A stretch of DNA of 64,000 bases from Paramicrosporidium saccamoebae (taxonomy: Eukaryota > Rozellomycota), in NCBI GenBank assembly GCA_002794465.1, contig MTSL01000048.1, forward strand, positions 18,535 to 82,534, read 5' to 3'. Positions 1 through 11,054 of this stretch are shown piece by piece. The notes below the pieces were generated by a model. It saw only the letters and a program-made list of their open reading frames with translations, was not told where the DNA came from and ran no database searches. Made by a program: the position numbers and the translations under genes. The first letter of the stretch is position 1. Every line of letters starts with the position of its first letter.

Positions 1-891
1 GATCGCTAATGCTGGCAACTTGTGCATTCAATTGAGCCATGGAAAGTTCCATAATGTCACGAACATTGCCACTTGGGCTTGCTAACAACAATTTTGCATA
101 AAGCTTAAAGGAAACTAGCCAAATAGCAAGGTCTTTTAGTTCATGGCACAAGAGTAAGAAAATGCGGGCCATTTCACGATTTCCAGCAAGCAGATCAAAA
201 ATGGCCGGAGAATTTGCAATGCTTTGGTATATTTTCAAGATTTCTAGCAATTTGCCCGAGTCACCCGAGCTGGATTTTAAGAGAATTTCCAGATCTGGCA
301 ACACTGGAACAATGAAACCTTTATAGTCCTCAGGCTTGGCGGACTTTGCCAAAGATGTAGCGGCTTTGAGGACCGAAAGTTGTGTGGCCCTTGAGAAAAA
401 GTCAAGATGAGACAGCAACGCAGGCAAAGAGCCTGACCTTAGGGACTTTCGTGGAAATCCTTGGGTGAAGCTTGCCAGACAATCAATTGCTGCTTCAGCT
501 AGGTCGATAAACTCTATGTTCGTGAGGAACCCAACCAGGACATTTAAAATGCCATGCTCAATCATGTCTTTAGTTGCCAATCTGGAATGATCGGTAATAA
601 TCTTGATGCAACGACACGCAGCTATCAGGACCTCAGGGTTCAAACATCCGCTATCAAGGAATTTTGCAAGGATACTGCCCAGACCGCCAAAATCATTGTC
701 CTGGTTAGGAGCCACCTCGGCAAACGTCTCTGTAAATGTCAGGAGAAAGTCGTTCGTATGATGAAGTTGCATTATCAGCTGCGTATCGTCGCCCAAGGCA
801 ATGCAGGCCTTGATGTTCTCAACTTGTGGTAGCAGGGTTCTTTGCTGCACTAAGATGAGATAAGCTCGGGGGCAGTACGGGTTTGAAGCAT
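1..891 (-). CDS. UFD4/TRIP12-type HECT E3 ligase, N-terminal part (runs off window start)
   Basis: The minus strand stays open from the window edge and encodes armadillo/HEAT-like helices. The segment with LAEAAIDCLASFTQG and LPALLSHLDFFSRATQ matches the N-terminal ARM region of TRIP12/Ufd4 (family pattern DVAEQALTALEMLS, then a YLEFFS element). These enzymes ubiquitylate N-degron and ubiquitin-fusion substrates; the HECT domain would lie left of the window. A 29-nt intron at 850-878 (gtactg...cttag) fits the frame and joins the ATG exon at 889-891 to the rest. Upstream of that ATG the frame stays open for about 35 acidic codons with no other Met, so the true start could lie upstream behind another intron. 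Family call fairly firm, start uncertain. Confidence 0.72.
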
Positions 892-1394
892 CGACAGACC
901 GGCCGGGTTAAATCCTCCGGTACTAGAATTCTGCCACTCTTCCTCATCGGAATTCCCAGTACTCTGATATCCAGAAGAGTGTCCGTCTACATGCTATAAA
1001 TAATCATACGGAGCCTGATACCCTCCATTTCAAGTAAAAAGGTATTTGATTAATTTTTTACGAGATTGTAAATAAGACTGACTCCTTACTGGGCCGTCTA
1101 TATATGTAGTAGTGAAATGATTTTCAAGGACTTTATCAGGCGGAAGGGAACTTCTTCACAACTATGGCTTTATATGCCCTTTTACAAGAAATCAGTCGCG
1201 TAGTGGGAAAGACGCTAAAACGTAGGCATTTCCATGTTTGATCCGCCACGCATTAACCAGTTAATCGCTCCACTACTTTATTACATTGCACAAATATCAT
1301 ACTCCAAACTAGGCAATCCACACACAAACAGATGTACTCTCGGAGTTTTAAAAAAATAATGTAAGCAATTTCAACTTTTCTGGGTTGGAATTAC
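892..1394. other. Intergenic region between two divergent genes
   Basis: No coding signal. AT-rich, with a possible TATA-like tract near 1096-1110. A segment around 1195-1275 carries the GCGTAGTGGG end motif of the LTR-like repeats seen elsewhere, plus an imperfect hairpin; it may be a worn repeat copy. It should hold the promoters of the UFD4-like gene and of the ACMSD gene. Confidence 0.4.
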
Positions 1395-2551
1395 ATGCCG
1401 ACTCATATGCATCATTCATTAGAGAAGATTAAAAAAATTGACCTCCACACGCACATTATACCCGAAAGTTGGCCAGACTGGAACAAAGAATTTGGCCGTG
1501 GACGCTGGCTCACCATTCGACACGATGCCGATGGTGCAAAACTTATCAATGCCGATGGGACGCTCTTTCGGGCAGTGGAGAAGAATTGCTATTGTCCAGC
1601 AAAGAGATTAGAAGAATGTGACACTACTGACGTGTCTGTCCAGGTTCGATCGACTGTACTGGATTAATAGCAATTAGGTCTTGTCTACTGTCCCTGGAAT
1701 TGGATTCAACTACGGTGCACCGTCACAGGACGCACTCCGCGTTGCCCAATTCCTAAATGATCACATTGGCCAAGTGATAAAGAGCGAACCTAAGCGCTTT
1801 GTCGGATTGGGTACTATCCCTCTCCAGGATTCTGACTTGGCAATTATCGAACTCAAGAGGTGTGTGACCGAACTCGGCATGGCGGGTGTTCAAATAGGGA
1901 GCCATGTAGACGGTCGCAGCCTTGATGATTCCAGTCTGGAAAAGTTCTGGACCACCGTGGAGGAATTGGACTGTGCTGTTTTTGTCCATCCTTGGGACAT
2001 GTCCGACGCTGAAAGGGTCCAAAAGTACTGGTTTCCCTGGTACAAAATGTCCGATTTTTAATTTTATAGGCTGCTTGGAATGCCACACGAAACCTCAATC
2101 GCACTGGGTAGTTTGCTTCTAGGCGGAGTGCTAGAACGACATCCCAAGTTGAGAATCTGCTTCGCCCACGGAGGAGGGTGTTTTCCTGCACTAATTGGGA
2201 GAATTAGCCACGGGTTCCACGCTAGACCCGATCTGTGCCAGACTGTAACTACCACTGACCCCAAGTAGCCCACATACAACTCTCACGTAATGCTGTAGAA
2301 ATCTTTTAAAGCAAGTTTATGTGGATAGCCTGGTGCACGACCCAGAAATCTTGGAATTGCTAGTGAAAAAGTTTGGCGAGGATCGCATTATCCTTGGTAG
2401 CGACTATCCGTTTCCGCTTGGCGAAATTGATCGACCAGGCCAGCTCATAGAGACCACTCAGCTTGCCAAGGAGCCAGGCGACACTGAACGAATCCGCCAA
2501 AAGTTACTTTGGAAGAATGCCGTCACATTCTTAAAGCTGCCAGATTTTTAG
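1395..2551 (+). CDS. 2-amino-3-carboxymuconate-6-semialdehyde decarboxylase (ACMSD)
   Basis: 352 aa after removing introns at 1644-1677 (34 nt), 2040-2069 (30 nt) and 2265-2298 (34 nt); each junction restores a block conserved in ACMSD (VLSTVP, WLLGMPHET, DPKNLLKQVYVDSL). ACMSD is a zinc amidohydrolase that decarboxylates the kynurenine-pathway intermediate ACMS, diverting tryptophan carbon from quinolinate and NAD synthesis. Metal and active-site residues are visible: DLHTH near the N-terminus, FVHPWDM, FAHGGG and GSDYPFPLGE. Length matches the family (human about 336 aa). The start at 1395 gives about 15 residues ahead of the usual first strand; a later Met at codon 5 is possible. It is convergent with the Scw1-like gene. 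Cytosolic by family. Confidence 0.93.
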
Positions 2552-2576
2552 TAATCAATTTTGATCTATCATAATT

Positions 2577-2665
2577 TGCATCGTTACATGCTGGGTTGTG
2601 CGCATAGTTGCATTGTTAAATGCTGGGTTGGGCGCATATTTACATCATTACATGCTAGTTGGATG
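2577..2665. repeat. Short tandem repeat, about 32-nt unit, 2.7 copies
   Basis: The unit reads roughly CATCGTTACATGCTGGGTTG followed by TGCGCATA, repeated with few changes. It lies between the convergent ACMSD and Scw1-like genes, ending at the stop of the latter, and probably forms part of both 3' UTRs. Confidence 0.75.
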
Positions 2666-2666
2666 C

Positions 2667-3767
2667 TTACTGACCCGGAGTCACCGAACTCTCCATAGCT
2701 CGGTTAAATCCACCCATATCTGAGGGAAGAAAATCGCGCATGTTCAGTTCCGGGAGGGGAGAAAAGAGGTCGGCATAAAGACTGCTGCCGAGATAAGAGC
2801 TGACGGGTGGGCCGGATCGGACGCCCAAGGGGTTCTTGGAGTAGCTGAGACGAATTCCACCTTTGGTAGAGTTGCTCAGCATTGTTCCGTACAATTGCTC
2901 CATCGACATGGTTGCGGTTCGGATTTCGTCAAATTCCACAAAACACATTGGACTTCCACCAAACTTTGGCTTAAAACTCAGTCTTCTGAATCCCGGACAG
3001 GTGGCAAAAATAGACCGCAGTTCCATCTCATTGGCATTTGGTGGCAAATTTCCCACGTAAAGTGTGTTACAGGGCGGGTTCTCGGCAAACACAGAGTCCC
3101 CACAAACCGACGGCGCTGGTGTGCCTGCACTGCTGCTAGGTGTACTGCTGGACTTGAAGACATTTTGTAACAGGCTGGGCCCAGGACGTGCGGTCTCTGT
3201 CAATGTATAGGGCTGGTTGGGGGCAGCAACTGGGATTGGGTTCAACTGTCCCGGGATACTTAGACTCAGCGAACGTCCGCCGTGAGAATCGCAGTTTGTA
3301 CAATTGCTACATTTTGTTGTCTGATAAACAGTAGTAGTGGGAATGCTGGCACGACGAGCAAGGCTTGGTCCAAACATTGCGTCCCTATTTTCGTACTGCA
3401 GGACGGAGCGCGAACGAAGCGGCCCTAACACTAGATTTTTCTTTGCCAACTCACACCGCAATGTGGAGCCGCGCTCGGCGTCCACAACTCGACCATTGAG
3501 TACGCGACAAGCATCCATGGCGTCCTGGCAGGATTTGAATTTCGCAAAACCCAAGATCTGTCCACGCGGAACCTGGCTGAAGCAGCGTAGCAACGGACTG
3601 CCTGATGGCTCTGGCTCTACAGAGGGAATTCTTAAGCTGCAGCCCTCGTAGCCTTTGGCAAAGGCAAACAAGTTTTGGAACTCGCGCTCTTTAAAGTCCT
3701 CTGGAAAGCCATTAACGTAGATTGTGCTCACAATTTCCTCAACACCATAGGATTCAGTATAGGACAT
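2667..3767 (-). CDS. Scw1/Whi3-like two-RRM RNA-binding protein
   Basis: 366 aa, no intron needed. An N-terminal RRM (about residues 14-110, [11 protein letters not shown] ... ILGFAKFKS) is followed by a low-complexity linker. The C-terminal RRM (about 232-320) has [19 protein letters not shown] and the block [17 protein letters not shown], which is typical of fungal Scw1/Whi3 proteins. Those proteins bind mRNAs in the cytoplasm and influence cell-cycle entry and wall integrity. The ATG at 3765-3767 is the first in frame. The upstream region (3768-4249) should hold its promoter. This is one of the better pointers to a fungal genome. Confidence 0.85.
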   Translation of the reverse strand: MSYTESYGVEEIVSTIYVNGFPEDFKEREFQNLFAFAKGYEGCSLRIPSVEPEPSGSPLLRCFSQVPRGQILGFAKFKSCQDAMDACRVLNGRVVDAERGSTLRCELAKKNLVLGPLRSRSVLQYENRDAMFGPSLARRASIPTTTVYQTTKCSNCTNCDSHGGRSLSLSIPGQLNPIPVAAPNQPYTLTETARPGPSLLQNVFKSSSTPSSSAGTPAPSVCGDSVFAENPPCNTLYVGNLPPNANEMELRSIFATCPGFRRLSFKPKFGGSPMCFVEFDEIRTATMSMEQLYGTMLSNSTKGGIRLSYSKNPLGVRSGPPVSSYLGSSLYADLFSPLPELNMRDFLPSDMGGFNRAMESSVTPGQ

Positions 3768-4249
3768 TGCTCAGTGTTCGTTTGTGATGACACAACTGTC
3801 GTCACTGGTTGGGGGGACGTCACCTGGTTACCGACAAATTTGTGTTTATACGTGTCAGAGTCTTTGTGCCATTTTTGGAAGAAGTGGCGCAGCAATCTGA
3901 AGCTTTTCGGTATCATGCTACTTGGTCATATCAGAGCTTTCGGTATCATGCTGTTGGCGAGTGGAAAGGACGCCATTATTAAAGTATGTGGCACCTTTAC
4001 AGTCCGTCATTCTCAAAATGGTGGACTTGGATCATGAGGTAGCTGGTATAAGTAGAGATGTGATGTGGTGAGTCAATCCGCTATGTTTAAGGAATAGTAG
4101 CCCCTATTGGGCGCTACGATAAGGTGAAAGAATCGGCCGCGAAAAGACGGATGATATGTACTAAGAGCAGCATGAGGTCCTGTACGCGGGAGGATGTACC
4201 ACCACACACCATTGTTTAACAGAAGCTCTTATGAACAAGTTACAAACAC
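3768..4249. other. Intergenic region with short direct repeat and repeat-family-2 remnant
   Basis: No gene seen. A direct repeat of TTTCGGTATCATGCT occurs near 3904 and 3938. The segment around 3970-4030 (TTAAAGTATGTGGC, then a CATTCTCAA element) resembles the dispersed repeat seen at 42.0 kb and 48.4 kb. The left side should carry the Scw1-like promoter, the right side the 3' end of the dioxygenase gene. Confidence 0.4.
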
Positions 4250-5219
4250 TCAATATACCCGGTCAAACCCTCGTTCTGGGGGCTGCAGCCAATTTTGATT
4301 GTCATACTGACAATTTCCCTCAATGACATGGAATGTGTATGCATTTCGGGGATCCTCAGAGAGATTAGGGCCGCTTTGATGCACAACGGATCCATGAATC
4401 AGGACTAGCGTTCCCTTTGGAATCTCCAACTGAACGAATCGCTTATCTTCAAAGGTGTGTTGGGATCCTTGAAAGCAAGTCTCAGTCCCAGCATCGTTCC
4501 TTACTAATCGGCTCGTTATTGGATACTCTGACATCAATGAACCAACCCGAGAATCTACCTTTGTGTGATCCGGGAATAAAGGATAGGGTCCCATTTTTAG
4601 CAGTGCAATCGTCCAAGGCAAACCAGAATCCTATCGCACTATTTGGCTCCGTGTACAGAAATGTAGAATCTTGATGGGGCACCACCTCGCCACCGATTCG
4701 GGGATTCTACACATGAATTTGCACCATCCAACTTGCCTTGAAAATGATCATGCTTTGCAGTATCACTGGATGCTCAAATCCAAGCTGTCGAAATATCTCA
4801 ATCAGGGAACTCGAGTGAGTAAAGTTGCGAAAAACTGAATCCTTTAAGTGCAATCCTACAAATTCCCATCATTATAGCCGACTCGTACCATGGCCAATCT
4901 TGTTGAGAGCTCGCTCTTTGGGAACCACAAGTTCACCTTTGTCATTCAATGCACCGGCTTCATAAAAGAACGAAATGTTGTCGCCACTGGCCAGAAAATA
5001 TTGACTGTGCCGCTGTTGGCTGTTCTTTGTTACAAATCGAGTTACAGGATGGGACTCGGGCTTTAATTGCTCGGCGAGCATCTGGGCACGATTTCTTAAT
5101 TGTTGAATCTGCTCTTCCGAAAGAAAGTTTTTGATCAAAAGATAACCATCATTATTGAACTAGGTATTTTAGTCAATTCCCGAAATTACTGCTTCCAAGT
5201 CCAAACCAGCAACGGGCAT
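4250..5219 (-). CDS. Phytanoyl-CoA dioxygenase family protein (PHYHD1-like)
   Basis: 281 aa after removing four introns: 5160-5189 (30 nt), 4856-4888 (33), 4707-4736 (30, GC-AG) and 4528-4558 (31). The joined product follows human PHYHD1 closely in my memory ([72 protein letters not shown]). PHYHD1-type enzymes are Fe(II)/2-oxoglutarate oxygenases; the iron triad is visible as HxD in PHQDST and the His in VVHQSG, with the 2OG-binding Arg likely in RNAYTFH. The physiological substrate is unknown. The start at 5219 gives a short first exon ([10 protein letters not shown]), needed to reach the first conserved block. The 4707-4736 intron begins gcaagt, a rare donor. Confidence 0.92.
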
Positions 5220-5271
5220 TATGTTGATGATGCTATGGATTTTTAATGCATTTGTTATTTGCGGATTATCT

Positions 5272-6258
5272 TTATGGCTTGAGGCCGATGTGGAATGGGC
5301 ATTTGGACGGGTCGCCTTTAACGTGGTCTTTGTCGGGAATTTTGTATCCCATCTTTTTAATTCGATCTACATCGAAACCGCGCGACTTGAAAAATTGCTC
5401 CTGATCCCGCTTCTTTGAGTTACGAGATTTAGTAGGCTTTTTGCTCTGGGAACGAGGCTGTTTCTTGCGGCCGTGGTTGTTGTGGCGGCGGGGGTTTTTT
5501 ACGTCCTGAGGCGTGCTCCAATAAACTCTGCCTTTTGGCTGGGATTTTCGAGCAGTTCGAGCAATTCGAGTAGGCCGTGCAGTTCGAGTGGTTCGAGTAG
5601 ACTGAGTGGACTGAGTAGACAAAGTCCTCGGGCCTCTACTCTTGTGCTTATTCTTACGATCACGGCCACGCACATGTCTACGCCCATGTCCATGTCTACG
5701 TCCATGCCTATGTCCACGCCTATGTCCATGCTTGCGCTTACTCTTACGGCCACAGGAATCTGAAGAGGAGGCTGAAGAGGAGGAATAACTATAGCTCTGC
5801 ATCTCTCGTAATAGATCAGCATTCTCTTTCTTTGCCAAAAATGGACATTGTTTCGCATCGCCACCAAATCCATGATGATTTATAGCGTGGGCGGCTGCCC
5901 GAGATGCTATTTTCACTGTACCTTGAGGTTTCTTGACACTTGCGCCGCTGCCAATTTCGTCATCATTTGCAGATGAAACTTTCTTATCGTACCCAAATGG
6001 ACATTTTCCCCCCGCTGGTTTGGGCTCCTTTACATCGCTATCACCATACCCAAACGGACATTTGGGCTTTTCGGGAGTTTTGGCTGGCTCCTTTGAACCT
6101 ACAGCCGGAGTCGACTGTTCACGGGAATTTCGGTATGCGTGAATGGTACCTGCGAGCACCAGCAGGAATGCAAGACCGCTGATTGCAACAGTCCAGAAGC
6201 GACGACCAAGAGATTTCATTCTGTGTGGCGTAATTCTCGCCTCGTTACCTACTTTCAA
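5272..6258 (-). CDS. Membrane-anchored basic protein with four CPF (KCPF-like) motifs, function unknown
   Basis: 328 aa, or 315 if translation starts at the second Met (6219), which begins a cleaner signal-anchor (MKSLGRRFW then AISGLAFLLVLAGTIHA, about residues 24-41). Three KCPF motifs and one QCPF motif occur: KCPFGY twice in the first third, QCPFLAK in the middle, KCPFHIGL at the very end. Cys-Pro pairs preceded by a basic residue resemble heme-regulatory motifs, so heme or metal binding is possible but unproven. Between them is a His/Arg-rich tract (repeated HGHRRGHRHGRR pattern) and a Ser/Thr/Arg-rich tract, both low complexity. No family recognised. Divergent from the Brl1 gene, about 117-156 bp apart, with a CCAAT box near 6275. 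Confidence 0.6.
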   Translation of the reverse strand: MKVGNEARITPHRMKSLGRRFWTVAISGLAFLLVLAGTIHAYRNSREQSTPAVGSKEPAKTPEKPKCPFGYGDSDVKEPKPAGGKCPFGYDKKVSSANDDEIGSGASVKKPQGTVKIASRAAAHAINHHGFGGDAKQCPFLAKKENADLLREMQSYSYSSSSASSSDSCGRKSKRKHGHRRGHRHGRRHGHGRRHVRGRDRKNKHKSRGPRTLSTQSTQSTRTTRTARPTRIARTARKSQPKGRVYWSTPQDVKNPRRHNNHGRKKQPRSQSKKPTKSRNSKKRDQEQFFKSRGFDVDRIKKMGYKIPDKDHVKGDPSKCPFHIGLKP

Positions 6259-6375
6259 TTTCCGCCGTCTGGGCCAATCAAAACTTGCAAAAAGAATCGA
6301 GTTGTAGTGGAAAATGCGCCGGGGCTAGCGCACATCTTCCTGATGTTAGCGTCAGAGCGAGGGAAAGAATCTCCA

Positions 6376-7354
6376 ATGGATCTTGACTCGCCACCGTCAG
6401 TGTGGTGCAATTCGCCCGTTCCAACAACCTCTCCGGACAAGCCGGTTACTCCAAGTACATGATAATCATGTTTTCCAATCAGTAGGGGCTGTTTTTGGAG
6501 CGCCTACCTCCTCGCCCGGGAGCAGCGGTGGGCCGCATTCCCCCACAAAGTCAATGCCCAGAGTTAGACGGCTTGGATTGTTTGGAGGCTCGCCTTCCAG
6601 GATTAGGAGCAGTCCACTGGCACGACGAAGCAGAGTAGAAGGCGACTCGCCTCTCTCAGAGACAAACTCGACGGTAATTCGCTGCAGTGTTATAGCTTTT
6701 AGAAGAAGAAACGGGCATTAGTCGAAAGAGAAGACAACAACCGACACTTGTATCTGCCACTCGTCATTATGGGGTATCAAGTCGTAGTGTCACGCTGACT
6801 ATTCGTAGATACCTGCAAGTTGCCTTCAATGTGATTTTGATATCTGGAGTGCTCTATTTTTTGATGCAATTCTTCCTAACTGTACGACGTGACGTCCAAA
6901 TTAAGGTGGATGAGCAGCTTTCGACCATCCTCGCCGAAATATCCCAGTGTTCGAAACAATATGTGGAGAACCGGTGTAGTCCAGACTTGAGGGTTCCAGC
7001 CATGGAAAAGGCCTGCATCGTGTGGGAAAGTTGCATGAAACGAGATCCATCTGTTATCGGACGGGCGAAGCTATCGGCTGAGACCTTTGCAGAAATAATC
7101 AACGGCTTCATCGAACCCATCTCCTACAAAACAATGGTACCAGCCCAGTGGATCAGTGGTTGCTGACATTGTAGATATTCATCTTGGCGGCACTGTTTGG
7201 GACAATATTCCTATCAAACTATGCCTTTTCAATGGCGAGGAATAGGGTGAGCTCGGGATACGCTCCAATGTTGCGGGATCAACAAACCGTTTTTGCGTCT
7301 GGACTTTACACCCCAGTACATACAGTATCCTTATCTGCGTTGTCTCTAATATAA
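6376..7354 (+). CDS. Brl1/Brr6-like nuclear envelope protein
   Basis: 282 aa with introns at 6455-6482 (28 nt), 6674-6702 (29), 6774-6808 (35) and 7137-7174 (38). The core matches the Brl1/Brr6 domain: a first membrane segment (YLQVAFNVILISGVLYFLMQ), then a lumenal loop with four cysteines (ISQCSKQYVENRC, KACIVWESCMKRDP), AKLSAETFAEIIN, FIEPISYKTM, and a second segment after the last intron. The family acts at the nuclear envelope/ER in nuclear pore assembly and lipid homeostasis. The N-terminal third is Ser/Pro-rich. The 6674-6808 stretch is ambiguous: one 22-nt intron would also keep a frame, but the 29+35 nt solution matches the window's intron sizes and gives a CTGAC branch-like site. Confidence 0.87.
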
Positions 7355-7678
7355 TAGACTCCAGGGAAACAAAAGGCCCTAATGTCTCTTCAATAAACTG
7401 TAACATATCATTGACGTAGATAATTATCTGTACAGCCGAGCGTGTTGATGTATTCCCTAATGAGCAATCGCTACGGATCAAGTCACTATTATTTGCACTG
7501 TGAGAGGGAGTCCTTAGTACCAACTTGTGATTGGGTTAATAAGACGCTTTCACTACAACTTTATTTACTATTCAGTAAAGAATTTACTAATCCCCTAGTC
7601 CCAATTCACTAATCCCAACCCACTCACTAGTCTCAAACCACCAGGCCCATCCACTGGGCCACCAGGGCAATAGGTTGC
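7355..7678. other. Intergenic region upstream of the SRPK gene
   Basis: No convincing gene. Near 7590-7650 there are short imperfect repeats of the type CACTAATCCCAACCCACTCA and CCACCAGGCCCATCCACTGG. It should contain the SRPK promoter. Confidence 0.4.
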
Positions 7679-9448
7679 ATGAGTGAACAAGGTAGAGTCT
7701 CTTAATGATTATAGTCTCATTTACCAGGCTTCATCAGCAAGATTAAAAATTCCAAGCGCTTCAGTCTAAAACGGCTCGTTGGCGGCAACAAGGATGAAAT
7801 AGAAGGCCCTGCTTCACTGCCCGCCAGCAGCAAAGAGTCACTCGCAGCACGGGCCCTACATAGCAATAGCGGAAGTGAGCGCGAGCGTAGTCCAGGGAGA
7901 ATTGAAGACTATCCCGAGGCGCCAACTTGTGACGAGGACGACGAGGACTACCATGACACTGACGACAGCGACCAAGAGGACGACGAAGATTACAAAAAGG
8001 GAGGATACCATCCGGTGACTGTGGGAGATGTGTTCCACGAACGCTACACAATTATCCGAAAAATGGGATGGGGACACTTTTCCACAGTGTGGCTGTCGTA
8101 TGACTCTACTAACAATCAGTACGTTGCCTTGAAGATTGTCAAAAGTGCAGAGCACTACACCGAGGCTGCTGAAGATGAAATTCTGCTTCTGGAAAAGGTG
8201 AGCGGTTGCATTAGCAAACTCCATCTTGTGCCTGGTGAAGAGTCGGTGGTTCGGCTCCTGGACCATTTCCGCCATAGAGGCCCCCACGGAGCTCATGTCT
8301 GCATGGTATTTGAGGTGTTGGGAGAGAATCTGCTTAGAGTAATCAGGAGATTTGAACACCGTGGCCTACCTCTGCATGTTGTCAAAGTGCTTGCAAAGCA
8401 AATGCTGCAAGGATTGGATTTGTTGCACCGAGAATGTGGTATTATCCATACCGATTTGAAGCCTGAGAATATCCTAGTCTGTCTCGAACAGGATGAGATT
8501 CGACGAATGGCCACTATTGCCCTGGAGCGGGCATTAAGGGAGGGGGAGACTACTAGTATTGGGAGTGTCGATGTTGATAGTGAGCCACGTTCCCGCAGAG
8601 CCCGTGGTTCCTTCTCGGAGCATTTGCAGAGGATAGCAGCATCCAGTGAGGATTGCACCAAGTCAGTTGAGAGGATGCGTCAACTCTACCAAATGGTGAC
8701 CTACTCGCAGCAATTCGATCTGGCAGAAAGTATGGGAGGCATTAACATTTCGCAGAGGTCAGCGGTGCAAATGACAGAGGGTGCAAGTCTATTCATGAAG
8801 GGGACTGAGCGCGGAACATCGCGCGACTGGCAACAAGATCGAAATGGATCTAGAAGCACATCAAGGATGAGACAACTTGCTCCGGATAATATCCGAGTCA
8901 AGATTGCAGATCTCGGGAATGCCTGTTGGGTTGATAAACACTTTACAAATGACATTCAAACACGCCAATATCGGGCGCCTGAAGTGATCCTTGGAATGAA
9001 TTATGACACCTCCTGTGACATTTGGAGCACCGCTTGTGTGGTGTTTGAGCTGGCTACTGGCGATTTTTTGTTTGCTCCCCATTCTGGCAAAAGATATAAC
9101 AAGAATGAAGATCACGTGGCCCAAATGATTGAGCTACTTGGTAAGATGCCGCGATCCTTTGCACTCGGTGGCAAGTACTCTTATGAAATATTCAACCGAC
9201 GTGGCGAGCTTCGTCACATTAGAGATCTCGAGTATTGGAAACTCGAGGATGTGCTTACTGAAAAATACCGGATGCACCCCAATGACGCTATGGAGTTGGC
9301 GTCTTTCCTCTCTCCCATGCTCGAGTTTATACCACGGCGGAGGGCGTCTGCGCAGGATTGTCTTACCCATCCGTGGCTCAAGCCAGAGCAGTCCATGGAC
9401 AACGACTATACCATAAGACGGCCGAGCGATGCCACAATCGGAGCATAA
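7679..9448 (+). CDS. SRPK-family serine/threonine kinase (SR-protein kinase, Sky1/Dsk1-like)
   Basis: 577 aa. A 13-nt first exon (MSEQ plus one base) is joined across a 36-nt intron (7692-7727). After an acidic N-terminus comes GGYHPVTVGDVFHERY, then the kinase: glycine loop GWGHFSTVWL, lysine in VALKIVKS, EVLGENLL hinge, catalytic HTDLKPEN, a spacer of about 130 residues, DLGNACWV (the DLG form usual in SRPKs), and YRAPEVILG. The split kinase domain and these motifs are diagnostic of SRPK. It phosphorylates RS-domain splicing and mRNA-export factors in cytoplasm and nucleus. The product ends HPWLKPEQS..., family-like. Only 30 nt separate its stop from the next gene's ATG. Confidence 0.95.
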
Positions 9449-9478
9449 GGAAAATAAAGCAATTTCTTTGTTTATGTG

Positions 9479-11054
9479 ATGAGTGTCCTAGAGAATCTTG
9501 GCAAGAAGATTAGCAGCACACTGGAGAGTGCACAGAAGGACCTCCGCCAGTCAGTGGCAAAGTCTCTGTCTGTAGCCGCCACGAGTATTGCCACTCCGCC
9601 GCCCGTTACGAGTGGCAGCAAATCCAAATTATTTAGCACCATCCTGGACCGCTCCAAACGCATCCGTGACCATATTGTCGATCGCCGCAATCCTACCAGT
9701 ACCCGAAATTTCCAGTGCTGACTGTAGTGGGGGCTGAAGGACCGGGAATAACAACGACCGGCGTGTCGAGAGACGATGTGCAGGAGAAACTGGCGACATT
9801 TGCCAGATTGGAAAAGGAGTTTTGCGACCTGATTGAGGCGTATGAGATTCTGTTGGTGGAAAGGATTCATTTGGAGGAAATTGTGGCGGGAAGTAGTCAG
9901 CTCGAGTCCCTCGATGACTTGGAACTTGTTGGACAATACTACAAGGCCATCCAGGACACGACGCAGGTAGAACCATAGACACGACGTTTATTGAGTAGAT
10001 GTCGAAGCAGGAAATTGCACGTCTAACTCAAAAGGTCGAAGAGTTGGAAAGTCTCCCAGCGACAAAGGCCGATTCAATCGCTATTGAATATGCGCGACGG
10101 AACGGCGACGATGAGCAATTAGAGACATCATCTAATGTCAGCACCCAATCGGTTGCCGAGAAATTAAGTGAGGCTCGGGACAGCATTGCCGCATTGACAC
10201 AGCAGCTCCGTGACAAGGACAGTCGGATTCTGGAACTCGAGTCAGCGCAAAAGACTTTGATCAAAGACAAATCTTCCCTTACGAGCCGAGATTTGGAACG
10301 AGAGAGCGTGGTGACGTCATTAGAATCGCAAAAGATGGCCTTGGAGACACGGGTAAATTATATGCAAAAACAACTGCAGGATTTTGAAGGGAAGCGGGCC
10401 AAATTTAAGGAAATTTCAAGCACCAGTCAGGGAGAGGTACAACAGGCCAAAGAAGAGCTGTCCAAATGCAAGCAGCGACTGGCTCTGACGGAATCGGATC
10501 TTTGTGCGACAAGAAAGGTGTTGGAGGCGTGTCAGACAGAACTAGACTTGGTCCGAGAGGAAGCTGACAACTCTCTACGAAATCTCAATAGCGAGCAATT
10601 CCGGCTAGATTCGGCATTAACGTTAGCAGAAACGTTATTAGATGAGGAGCGTCTCAAATGCAAGGATTTGCTCAAACAACTGGGGACAGCCAATGAACAG
10701 CTTGCTCAGCTTCAAAAAATGCTTTCGTTGAAGGAATCGGAAATTGTCCGCCAATCAAGAGCCATGTCCATTGATTCTGTACGGAGTCCCAGTATATTCA
10801 GCACGGAGGACACGGGTGAGACGGTCCGAAGGAGACCATCCACTACTGCGGAGCAATCAATCAAAGCCCTCAAGGCAGAATGTGAACGATTAGCCATTGA
10901 GAATACGAGGATCAAGGCCTCTTCACAGATTGAATACATTCGGAACATTATGCTGCGGTTCCTCCAGCTGCCCGATCAACGGAAAACTCTGCTCCCAGTG
11001 CTCAGCAATCTCTTTCGCTTCACCGACACGGAATTGGCATCAATAAAGAAGTAA
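9479..11054 (+). CDS. Golgin with C-terminal GRIP/GRAB-like domain
   Basis: 504 aa with introns at 9699-9727 (29 nt) and 9967-9998 (32 nt), both keeping frame. The middle (about residues 70-420) is long heptad coiled coil. The C-terminus, EYIRNIMLRFLQLPDQRKTL then LPVLSNLFRFTDTE, has the pattern of GRIP or GRAB Golgi-targeting domains (EYLKNVxLxFL ... LLPVLxxLLxFSxxE). Such golgins bind Arf/Arl GTPases on the trans- or cis-Golgi and tether vesicles. Which of the two domain types applies cannot be settled by eye, so no symbol is given. The N-terminus (VLENLGKKISSTLESAQKDL) resembles amphipathic golgin starts. Tandem with SRPK upstream (30 nt) and the TBC gene downstream (70 nt). Confidence 0.8.

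Noticed and set aside
554-832. Plus-strand open frame of 92 codons
   Set aside because: Antisense shadow of the UFD4/TRIP12-like gene, whose minus-strand frame is open across the whole stretch and has family motifs.
1197-1277. tRNA-like hairpin with complementary ends GTAGTGG/CCCACTAC
   Set aside because: The D-arm does not pair, there is no proper B box, and the ends match the LTR-like repeat terminus instead.
1753-2279. Several overlapping minus-strand open frames
   Set aside because: Shadows of the ACMSD exons; no family content.
5473-5763. Plus-strand Ser/Met-rich open frame
   Set aside because: Antisense reading of the low-complexity His/Arg tract of the KCPF protein.
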